A DNA stretch of 64,000 bases from Shewanella sp. GD04112. Its GTDB lineage: Bacteria; Pseudomonadota; Gammaproteobacteria; Enterobacterales; Shewanellaceae. This document shows, in pieces, positions 34,390 through 41,410 of the stretch. How positions within the stretch are numbered: the stretch's first letter is position 1; every line of letters begins with the position of its first letter. Location: assembly GCF_029835735.1 (NCBI RefSeq), contig NZ_JAOEAL010000001.1, positions 1,798,001-1,862,000 of the forward strand. Direction: 5' to 3'. The position numbers and the translations under genes were made by a program. The notes beneath the pieces are model-generated. The model had not been told where the DNA came from. It saw only the letters and a list, made by a program, of their open reading frames with translations, and ran no database searches.

Positions 34390-35613
34390 TTACATCAAAA
34401 AGCTGAGGTAGCCCTGCAATACAATTAAATTGACTATATCGATAAAGAAGGCGCCGACAATCGGTACCACCATAAAGGCCTGCGGAGAAGGGCCTGTGCG
34501 TGACACCAGTGCGCCCATATTCATCACCGCAGTAGGAGTAGCGCCCATACCAAAGCCACAGTGACCGCCGGTGATCACCGCCGCGTCGTAGTTACTACCC
34601 ATGATTTTGAAGGTCACAAAATAGGCGAATACCGCCAGCACTGCGGTTTGCACCAGCAGGATTATCAGTAGTGGGATAGCCAGATCCAAAATTTCCCACA
34701 ACTTTAGGTTCATCAAGGCCATAGACAGGAATAACGACAGCGCCACAGTACCTATCACATCGATACTCTCAGTATGGGGTTTATAACCTCGGGTCACTTC
34801 GGTGATGTTGGCGATGATCACCCCAAGAAACAGGGCATAGACAAAGTCCGGCATCTTGAGCCAATTCAGCTGATATTCGCTGACAAACACAGTAAACCAT
34901 TTGGCTCCAGCAACGCAGATCAGCAGTACAAACAGGGTTTCGATGATTGTCTTAGCGGTCACTTGGTCTTCTTCGAGCTGATCGTAGGTGACCAGTTGAG
35001 GATGCGTGGCGTGGTGTTTACGGCCCATGCCGTAGCTTGAGACCAGATTGTGTTTGCCAATTAATCGTTGCGCGACGGGGCCGCCGATAATGCCGCCCAT
35101 GACTAAGCCAAAGGTGGCCGCCGCCATGGCAAGCTCTAAGGTGTTGATGCCGTAGTTTTCGGCAAAGGTTTGTGACCAGGCAACACCTGTCCCATGGCCG
35201 CCTGACAGCGTAATCGAGCCAGCGATAAGGCCTAAGATGGGGTCTAAACCGAGGAGGCTTGCAAGACTCACCCCAACAGCATTTTGAATGACGATATAAA
35301 CCGAAGCGACGCCAAGGAAGATAAACACTTTTTTGCCGCCACTGAGCAGTAGCTTGTAGTTTGCCGACAAACCTATCGTACTGAAAAACATCAGCATTAA
35401 GGTGTTTTGCATGGGTAAACTAAAGGCGAGGGTGATGTCTTGGAAATGTAAAAAGGCCACGACGGCGGCGACGACCAGTCCGCCAACGATAGGTTCGGGA
35501 ATATTGTATTGTCTAAAAACACGCACATGGCGATTGATGGAATGGCCAATAAACAGCACGAAGATAGCAATTAAGAACGACTCGAGTTCGCCAATTGTAT
35601 AAGTGGTGTGCAT
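34390..35613 (-). CDS. gltS: sodium/glutamate symporter
   Basis: A 407-residue GltS-type Na+/glutamate symporter with about ten membrane segments in two inverted halves. The two Gly-rich reentrant motifs are GSITLSGGHGTGVAW near residue 131 and ITGGHCGFGMGATPTAVMN near residue 347. It imports glutamate. AAGGAAC precedes the ATG. It is monocistronic, with a 20-bp perfect palindrome 90 bases upstream that may be an operator. Confidence 0.95.
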   Translation of the reverse strand: MHTTYTIGELESFLIAIFVLFIGHSINRHVRVFRQYNIPEPIVGGLVVAAVVAFLHFQDITLAFSLPMQNTLMLMFFSTIGLSANYKLLLSGGKKVFIFLGVASVYIVIQNAVGVSLASLLGLDPILGLIAGSITLSGGHGTGVAWSQTFAENYGINTLELAMAAATFGLVMGGIIGGPVAQRLIGKHNLVSSYGMGRKHHATHPQLVTYDQLEEDQVTAKTIIETLFVLLICVAGAKWFTVFVSEYQLNWLKMPDFVYALFLGVIIANITEVTRGYKPHTESIDVIGTVALSLFLSMALMNLKLWEILDLAIPLLIILLVQTAVLAVFAYFVTFKIMGSNYDAAVITGGHCGFGMGATPTAVMNMGALVSRTGPSPQAFMVVPIVGAFFIDIVNLIVLQGYLSFLM

Positions 35614-36178
35614 GATAGTTCCTTACAAATGGTTTGTGTGGGAATACCGCTGTACTCAAGCTGGCTGTATTCAAGCTGAGTGAGGGCGACCCATCTCGTT
35701 ATTTAGCATTATCTAATGCTAAGTGTTAAACGCGCGATCTAAGGACAGATTCTTATCAATCCCCAAGACTGGAGAAGGAGTATTAAGCGCGAATATGAAC
35801 CGTATTGGTGTAGTTGATCAGCATCGCGACAGAGGGTGCGGATACTGAAGATAATGAACTTGCTCGGAGTGTTAACTGTGCTTCAGTGCGGGCGCTAACA
35901 CGTCAATAGCGATAAGCAAGAGGTGGGGAGTGTAACAGAAAAATGCGCCAATGTCGTTAAATTGTCTTTAAAATCATTGTGTTGCATTTATGTTTTTCGG
36001 CTGTTGCCAGATGCGAGCGCTGCATTTAAAAAAATCACGTCGATAAATAAATCGCCACAGGGGATTTTTATCTCTGATTTTCAAGCCATTATTCAGCATG
36101 GCGTTAACCCTCGACTCTGCGCTTGGTAACATTTTATTCTCAAGCCAGTTACCGATAATGGCGGAGTCGAAAAAACTG
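35614..36178. other. 565-bp intergenic region upstream of gltS
   Basis: Contains the gltS promoter side and the 3' side of the TIGR01777-type gene. A short ORF at 35923-36129 has no family resemblance and no ribosome site, and I do not call it. The only clear structure is the palindrome at 35703-35722. Confidence 0.6.
35703..35722. promoter_or_regulatory. 20-bp perfect palindrome upstream of gltS
   Basis: TTAGCATTA-tc-TAATGCTAA, with 9-bp perfect arms, lies 90 bases before the gltS start. No T-run follows on either strand. A dimeric-regulator operator is the likeliest reading; the protein is unknown. Confidence 0.5.
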
Positions 36179-37069
36179 TTAACTCGCGAGTACGTCCCTT
36201 AGCGCAGGTTCGAGTCGCTCAAAGCGGAAGCTAAACCCCGCATCTAGCGCATGTTTGGGGAGCACAAATTGCCCTTCGATAAGTAACTCCGCCATTTCGC
36301 CCATCGCGAGTCGCAGCATAGCGGCTGGGGTCGTGATAAAGGTTGGGCGATTTAATACTCGACCTAGGGTGGTGGCAAACTCGGCGTTACTGACAGGATT
36401 AGGCGCGGTGGCATTGAAAATGCCCTTGCATTCGTCATGGTTGAGTAAAAAGTCTATCAGCGCCACCATATCCTGAATGTGTATCCAACTCATGCCTTGG
36501 CAGCCGTGGCCTATTGGTCCACCTAGCCCCAATTTAAACGGTGGCAACATCTTCGCGAGTGCGCCGCCATGGCCAAGCACTATACCCGTGCGTAGGATGC
36601 AGACGCGGGTTTTGGTGGCGGCTTGCTGCGCGAGTCGCTCCCATTCCTGACAAATATCATGGCTAAATTCGGGGTGTGGGGCTGCGGTTTCATCGATGGG
36701 GATAGCACCTTGGCGGCCATAAAAACCGATGGCAGAGCCACTTATCATCACTTTGGGCGGGGTGCAGCTGTGTAAAATCAGTTGGCTTAGTCGCGCCGTG
36801 GTATTCCAGCGGCTATCGCAGATGCGCTGCTTTTGCTGCGCGCTCCAACGTTTAGCCACAATGGGCTCGCCGGCGAGATTTATCACCGCATCGATATGAT
36901 TTAAATCATCAACTTCATCTAAGGTACTGAGATATTGGTGCTGCGGGCCTAATAGTTGCCGACTGGTGCCGGGGTGGCGGGTGAGCAAGACCAATTCATG
37001 CTCATTGGCTAAATGGGCGACTAACTGCTGACCAATAAACCCACTAGCTCCCGTTATCAATATCTTCAT
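36179..37069 (-). CDS. TIGR01777-family epimerase-like protein (YfcH type)
   Basis: A 296-residue extended-SDR protein. The Rossmann motif ITGASGFIGQQLV is at residues 4-16, DAVINLAGEPI near residue 60, SGSAIGFYG near residue 108 and a C-terminal DUF1731 (LRLAMGEMAELLIEGQFVLP and ALDAGFSFRF). This is the YfcH family; its substrate is unknown. I chose the start at 37069 with AAGGAC upstream; the longer frame overlaps the folX end and does not look like protein. It is downstream of folX with a 70-bp gap and is probably in one operon with it. Confidence 0.88.
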   Translation of the reverse strand: MKILITGASGFIGQQLVAHLANEHELVLLTRHPGTSRQLLGPQHQYLSTLDEVDDLNHIDAVINLAGEPIVAKRWSAQQKQRICDSRWNTTARLSQLILHSCTPPKVMISGSAIGFYGRQGAIPIDETAAPHPEFSHDICQEWERLAQQAATKTRVCILRTGIVLGHGGALAKMLPPFKLGLGGPIGHGCQGMSWIHIQDMVALIDFLLNHDECKGIFNATAPNPVSNAEFATTLGRVLNRPTFITTPAAMLRLAMGEMAELLIEGQFVLPKHALDAGFSFRFERLEPALRDVLAS

Positions 37070-37139
37070 CGTCGAGTCCTTGGTTGATGGTTTTCTTTGA
37101 TTATAAGCAATATACGATAACGGGCTTGCGGGGATCACT

Positions 37140-37508
37140 TTATTGCTGTTTTTGGTAACACAACTCCATAGACACCGAATCGGCAAAGCGCAGAGCGTGG
37201 GGCTTATCGATTTCGACGCTGGCAAATTCGACCCAAGGATGCTCACTGGCGATGGCTAGTGTCTGGCTGGTGAGGTTTTCGAGCAGTGAGAAGCGATTGT
37301 TTTCAATCAACTCAATGATTTTTTTTGTGATGGTACGATAATTCAGCGCATCGTCGACATTATCACTGTTGCGCGCCTTGTCGGCACAGTAGTGAATGAC
37401 GACATTGACGATCACATCCTGCCGATTTTGGATTTCATCTTCTTTTATACCGATAAAAGTGCGCAGTCTTAAGTTTTTAATGCGTATAATCGCGGTTTCT
37501 GGTTTCAT
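37140..37508 (-). CDS. folX: dihydroneopterin triphosphate 2'-epimerase
   Basis: A 122-residue protein of the FolB/FolX fold. The segments IIRIKNLRLRTFIGIKEDE, DALNYRTITKKI and FSLLENLTSQ followed by VEIDKPHALRFADSVSMEL match E. coli FolX far better than FolB. It epimerises dihydroneopterin triphosphate to the monapterin form, which feeds tetrahydromonapterin synthesis with FolM. The gene is divergent from the AI-2E-type permease (97-bp gap). Confidence 0.93.
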   Translation of the reverse strand: MKPETAIIRIKNLRLRTFIGIKEDEIQNRQDVIVNVVIHYCADKARNSDNVDDALNYRTITKKIIELIENNRFSLLENLTSQTLAIASEHPWVEFASVEIDKPHALRFADSVSMELCYQKQQ

Positions 37509-37605
37509 AATGACAATCTAGTTTTATGGCTTAGGTGATTGAGTTTGAGACTTTTCTTGGGCTAGCCTAACAACTTTATCTAAGATCAAGAAGGATTTTT
37601 ACGCC

Positions 37606-38712
37606 ATGACACGTTCCAATACGCCGTCTGCCGCTTACAAAGGTTTTGCCGTCATGGCCTTTGTGGTGATTATTTTGGCAGGGATAAAGGCCGCCAGCCC
37701 GATTGTTGTTCCCTTTGTACTATCCAGTTTTATTGCGGTGATTTGTAATCCGGCGATTGGCTTGATGACCAAATACCGCGTACCTAAATGGCTCGCCGTG
37801 ATCCTGCTGATGGGTTTTATCGTGTTGATGGGATTATGGCTCGCCTCCCTTGTTGGCAGCTCCATTAACGAGTTTTCTAAGCAGTTGCCGCAGTATCGCG
37901 ATCAGCTGGTGGAGCAGTTTTCTTGGGTGCTGCATAAGTTGCAGGCGCTGAATATCCAAATCTCCAAGGAACAAGTGCTGGCCTATTTCGACCCCGGCAT
38001 GGCGTTGTCTATGACCACCAATATGCTCTCGGGTGTCGGCAATGTGATGGCGAATTTGTTCCTGATCATTCTGACCATCGTCTTTATGTTGTTTGAGGCG
38101 CAATCTTTGCCGAAAAAACTGCACTTGGCATTGGACGATCCCGATATGCGTTTGCAGCAGATTGACCGTTTTCTGCAATCTGTGAATCAATATATGGTGA
38201 TCAAGACCTTAGTAAGTTTAGCGACGGGCTTGATTGTCGGTGTGGGGCTTGCAGTTATTGGGGTGGATTACGCGCTGCTTTGGGCTGTTATTGCCTTTTT
38301 ATTCAACTATATTCCCAACATTGGCTCGATTATCGCGGCCATTCCCGCCGTATTACTGGCCTTTATCCAATTAGGCCCCGCTGCGGCTGGCGGTACTGCG
38401 CTGCTGTACGTTGCTGCCAATATGGTGATGGGCAACCTGGTCGAGCCTAAATTTATGGGCCGTGGTCTTGGGCTTTCGACTTTAGTGGTGTTTTTATCAT
38501 TAATTTTTTGGGGATGGTTGCTGGGCTCGGTAGGCATGTTGCTGTCAGTTCCCTTAACCATGGTCGTCAAGATTGCCCTCGAATCCAGCAAGAGTGGTAG
38601 CTGGTTAGCCATTTTATTATCCGACGATGTGGATGATAAACTGGTGAGCCAATCGACAAGCACCGCTCCGATTTCTGAACCTGTCGATACCCATTCAACA
38701 GATAATAAGTAG
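37606..38712 (+). CDS. AI-2E/PerM-family inner-membrane permease
   Basis: A 368-residue protein with the PerM/AI-2E topology: paired N-terminal membrane segments (~16-35, ~55-85), an amphipathic cytoplasmic helical region (~85-150), a segment near 155, and four to five C-terminal segments with the family motif NYIPNIGSIIAAIPAVL near residue 225 and LVEPKFMGRGLGLSTLVVFLSL cited by position near residue 275. Members export AI-2 or act as Na+/H+ antiporters; the specific role here is unknown. The gene is followed after 6 bases by the methyltransferase. Confidence 0.9.
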   Translation: MTRSNTPSAAYKGFAVMAFVVIILAGIKAASPIVVPFVLSSFIAVICNPAIGLMTKYRVPKWLAVILLMGFIVLMGLWLASLVGSSINEFSKQLPQYRDQLVEQFSWVLHKLQALNIQISKEQVLAYFDPGMALSMTTNMLSGVGNVMANLFLIILTIVFMLFEAQSLPKKLHLALDDPDMRLQQIDRFLQSVNQYMVIKTLVSLATGLIVGVGLAVIGVDYALLWAVIAFLFNYIPNIGSIIAAIPAVLLAFIQLGPAAAGGTALLYVAANMVMGNLVEPKFMGRGLGLSTLVVFLSLIFWGWLLGSVGMLLSVPLTMVVKIALESSKSGSWLAILLSDDVDDKLVSQSTSTAPISEPVDTHSTDNK

Positions 38713-38718
38713 TAGATA

Positions 38719-39630
38719 ATGCAACGTTTTATAGATGCACTGGCGACGATAGAAGTCGGTGAAGATGCCACGCGATTATTCCATGGCCGCGGTGGTTATT
38801 ACCCTGGCTGCGAACATCTTTGTTTAGATTGGTTCGCGCCAGTATTGTTATTGACCAGTTTTATTCCCCTCGATGCGGCAGATTTGGCCGAGTGCCAACA
38901 GGCGATTACGGCGCGCTGGCAAGCGATACAGCCCAATCGGTCGTTGAACTTGGTGTATCAATACCGCAGTGCAGGCGAAACCTTTAGCCAAGTACTGGCG
39001 GGGGAGGTGCCCGATCCCCATGTGGTCAGCGAAAACGGCGCCCAGTTTCAGGTGCATTTATTGCGGGGACAAAACCACGGTTTGTTCCTCGATATGGCCA
39101 ATGGACGTGAATGGGTTAGAGCCCATGCTCGCCATAAGAAAGTGCTGAATTTGTTTGCTTATACCTGTGGTTTCTCGGTGGCAGCACTGCAGGGCGGTGC
39201 CGACGAAGTCGTGAACATGGACATGAGTAAAGGGGCGTTAGCCATAGGCAAGCAGAATCATCTTCTCAATGGCTTTAGCGCGGGCGCACGTTTCTTAGGG
39301 CACGATATTTTTAAGTCATGGGGTAAGTTACGCAAGTTAGGCCCCTATGACATAGTGGTTGCCGATCCGCCGAGTAATCAAAAGGGCAGTTTCGTGGCGA
39401 CTAAGGATTACGTGCGTTTGATCAGGCATTTACCCGAGTTGTTAGCCGAGAATGCCGAGGTGCTACTCTGCTTAAATGCACCGGAACTCGATACTCAATT
39501 TTTGCGCCAGCAGGTTGAAGACGCCGCGCCAGCACTCGAATACCTTGAGCGCTTACCCAATCCCGCCGCCTTTGTTGATGTCTCTGAGGAGAAATCATTA
39601 AAGGTGCTGCGCTACCGCTTAAAAGTGTAA
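38719..39630 (+). CDS. class I SAM-dependent methyltransferase (RlmI/RlmK-like)
   Basis: A 303-residue methyltransferase. The SAM-binding region is VLNLFAYTCGFSVAALQGGADEV near residue 140 (cited by position), followed by VNMDMSKGAL and the catalytic-type DPPS motif in VVADPPSNQKGSF near residue 215. It belongs to the PF10672-type group close to rRNA m5C/m2G methyltransferases but lacks the N-terminal PUA domain of RlmI. Substrate unknown, rRNA most likely. It is coupled to the upstream permease by a 6-bp gap. Confidence 0.85.
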   Translation: MQRFIDALATIEVGEDATRLFHGRGGYYPGCEHLCLDWFAPVLLLTSFIPLDAADLAECQQAITARWQAIQPNRSLNLVYQYRSAGETFSQVLAGEVPDPHVVSENGAQFQVHLLRGQNHGLFLDMANGREWVRAHARHKKVLNLFAYTCGFSVAALQGGADEVVNMDMSKGALAIGKQNHLLNGFSAGARFLGHDIFKSWGKLRKLGPYDIVVADPPSNQKGSFVATKDYVRLIRHLPELLAENAEVLLCLNAPELDTQFLRQQVEDAAPALEYLERLPNPAAFVDVSEEKSLKVLRYRLKV

Positions 39631-39663
39631 GCACTCTGGTCTCATTAAACGCTGTCATAAAAT

Positions 39664-39697
39664 GCCATCATAAGACCTTGAAAGGCTTTATGATGGC
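39664..39697. terminator. hairpin between convergent genes
   Basis: GCCATCATAA...TTATGATGGC with a 14-base interior, lying between the methyltransferase and the convergent 74-residue gene. There is no strong T-run, so it is a weak terminator candidate. Confidence 0.45.
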
Positions 39698-39747
39698 GTC
39701 TAATGATGTCGCTTCGCGCCTTATCTCATCTTTACTTAATTAGCCTG

Positions 39748-39972
39748 TTAATAGCTTAACCGCTCCGAGAGTTGCGATTGCCCATGATGTTCAATGGCGA
39801 GACTGACATTGTGTGGGTCTAAGTGCTTAAGCGCCGAAATTTCAGAATAGAGCTTATCCTGCACATCGAGCGGGATATTCATTTGATCCATAAACATATG
39901 GATCCCCAAGATATCGCCGTGGTTGAATAAGGTAGTGAGTTTTACTGCTTCAAACTCAATGATGGCATTCAT
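39748..39972 (-). CDS. small hypothetical protein (74 aa)
   Basis: A 74-residue acidic/neutral soluble protein (MNAIIEFEAVKLTTLFNHGD at the N-terminus) with no recognised domain. Its reality is supported by a strong AGGAGG ribosome site 6 bases before the ATG at 39972 and by normal codon use. It is monocistronic. Function unknown. Confidence 0.7.
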   Translation of the reverse strand: MNAIIEFEAVKLTTLFNHGDILGIHMFMDQMNIPLDVQDKLYSEISALKHLDPHNVSLAIEHHGQSQLSERLSY

Positions 39973-40190
39973 ATCGACCTCCTACTCGCATCATTATTTA
40001 ATTGATAGCAGTTTGTGCCCGTCTTCCTAGATTCTTTGTTTGTAAGCACGCGCCCTTTAGTTCATTAGGCTATATCAACTGAAAGGCTTTCATTTTTAGA
40101 TACGTTTTTACGGCTTTTTAAGCGTTAAAAACCGTTTTTATCTTTTACATCGAAACAAAACTGAAAGTTTTCTGTAATTATCGATCTGGC

Positions 40191-40201
40191 TTTGGTATAC
40201 T
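40191..40201 (+). promoter_or_regulatory. extended -10 promoter of the 30-residue ORF
   Basis: TTGGTATACT contains TG-n-TATACT, an extended -10 element with one mismatch to TATAAT, about 90 bases before the small ORF. No good -35 box is seen, as is usual for extended -10 promoters. Confidence 0.5.
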
Positions 40202-40292
40202 CTGCGCCACGGAAATTCCCTTTCCTCATGGGCAAAATGTCAGCATAGAACGGCATGCCTTTGCGACCTTACAAAATCGAGCAGGAGTTGTT

Positions 40293-40385
40293 ATGGAAGT
40301 TCATGAATACGAAAACGCCTACTACCAAGTTAAAGACGACGTGATGACGTCTTTACCTGCACAGAGCGAAGAAGAAGCGGTCTAA
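40293..40385 (+). CDS. 30-residue small protein
   Basis: A 30-codon ORF (MEVHEYENAYYQVKDDVMTS, then LPAQSEEEAV, then TAA) below normal gene-calling length. AGGAG lies 6 bases before the ATG, an extended -10 element lies about 90 bases upstream and a strong intrinsic terminator follows 66 bases after the stop, so it looks like a free-standing transcription unit. The peptide is acidic with a YEN-YYQV core and no membrane segment. The transcript could instead be a small RNA of about 270 bases in which the ORF is incidental. Function unknown. Confidence 0.6.
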   Translation: MEVHEYENAYYQVKDDVMTSLPAQSEEEAV

Positions 40386-40450
40386 GTCTTGTAAACCTGA
40401 GGTTTACAGTGCGGATTCTGAGTCTGAAGTAACAAATACAAGCACATGAA

Positions 40451-40480
40451 AATAGCAACCCTAGGGTTGCTATTTTTTTA
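40451..40480 (+). terminator. intrinsic terminator after the small ORF
   Basis: AATAGCAACCC-ta-GGGTTGCTATT followed by seven T: an 11-bp stem and a good T-run. Confidence 0.9.
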
Positions 40481-40517
40481 TCCGTTGTAGGAGTGCAAGC
40501 TGAGTGGGGGAAACCGT

Positions 40518-40952
40518 TTAGCCATTCACCTTACGTTTTTCGGGCATGAACTCAACGATAATCCATTTGCCGCCAATTTTATGCAGGCGAATGGTTCTGT
40601 CATCAATCCAAGGCTGTCCACCCTTTAAGCCCTTCATCTTAACGACGACCATGACGTCTTTGGTGAACTTACGGAAAAAGTCGATATCAATATCATCAAT
40701 TTCCATTTCGACATTGGTCATCGACAGGCCGAGCATATTACGCTGTACCGCTGCGGCGATGTAATAGTGGGTTAAGACTTCTTTGAGTGGAGCATCGACA
40801 TATAACTTGGCTTTCTCCACATCTCGGTCAACGTAAATGGCGCTAAAAAAGCCGAGACTTACCTCTTCGGGAGTGAGCACGTGCTGCTCTTTGTCTCCAG
40901 CATCGCCACAACCAAACAAAAACAATAGTGAAAGGAAAAATAAGGTTCTCAT
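40518..40952 (-). CDS. small lipoprotein, NTF2/DUF4878-like fold
   Basis: A 144-residue lipoprotein with signal MRTLFFLSLLFLFGC (Cys15). The mature part (TPEEVSLGFFSAIYVDRDVE, then alternating strand-like segments VVVKMKGL and GGKWIIVEF) resembles the DUF4878/NTF2-like exported proteins, in which a helix with a FF/YF pair precedes a curved beta-sheet ending in a GGKWKI-type strand. No catalytic residues are recognised. Location is probably the outer-membrane inner face (no Asp at +2). Monocistronic. Confidence 0.75.
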   Translation of the reverse strand: MRTLFFLSLLFLFGCGDAGDKEQHVLTPEEVSLGFFSAIYVDRDVEKAKLYVDAPLKEVLTHYYIAAAVQRNMLGLSMTNVEMEIDDIDIDFFRKFTKDVMVVVKMKGLKGGQPWIDDRTIRLHKIGGKWIIVEFMPEKRKVNG

Positions 40953-41094
40953 GGCTTTTCGTTATAGGAATTTGTCATGAGTATCGCGATTTTAGCGGCT
41001 ATGTTCAAGTTTTGTAATAATGGTGGACACTGTCGAAAATGACTTGACTCGGATCGGCCGCCTGTGGCATATCTGAAAGGATGACTTCATTAGG

Positions 41095-41118
41095 TTATCC
41101 ACAGAATCTGTGGACAAC
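41095..41118. promoter_or_regulatory. inverted pair of DnaA-box-like sites
   Basis: TTATCCACA (41095-41103, perfect consensus) and TGTGGACAA (41110-41118, complement TTGTCCACA, one mismatch) face each other across 6 bases. The core TCCACAG-aat-CTGTGGA is also a hairpin-forming inverted repeat, so a structural role is an alternative. Confidence 0.55.
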
Positions 41119-41357
41119 TATGTTGAAGACTAGATGGATAATTTTTAAGTGGCTGATTGTATATCGATTTATTTGCTGGTTAAAAAGTGACGCTTTTCCG
41201 TAGCGCCGTTATCCAGGCATTTCCTTGTGGATATTTTCTTAGTTTTTCCCAGTCTATTCACAGTGTGTTAATTTCCCCAAACAGCATTTTTATGACCTTT
41301 TGAGGATATTTTAAGCGTTTAATGCTGCCATTTTTGTGAGCTTTTCCCTTCGGAAAT

Positions 41358-41388
41358 AAAAAAGCACTGAGGAGTTCAGTGCTTTTTT
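41358..41388. terminator. intrinsic terminator after pta
   Basis: AAAAAAGCACTGA-ggagt-TCAGTGCTTTTTT, a 13-bp perfect stem with A and T runs, 23 bases past the pta stop. Confidence 0.9.
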
Positions 41389-41410
41389 GATGATGCTTTA
41401 GCTAAGTATA

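Larger units (their letters stand above)
40953..41410. other. 458-bp intergenic region with DnaA-box-like cluster
   Basis: Between the lipoprotein promoter and the pta 3' end. It holds a perfect consensus DnaA box TTATCCACA at 41095-41103, an opposing TGTGGACAA at 41110-41118, and weaker boxes at 41209-41217 (TTATCCAGG) and 41226-41234 (TGTGGATAT). The rest is AT-rich. No ORF was found. Confidence 0.6.

Noticed and set aside
35923..36129. 68-residue ORF in the gltS upstream region
   Set aside because: No ribosome site, no family signal and unusual composition; likely chance.
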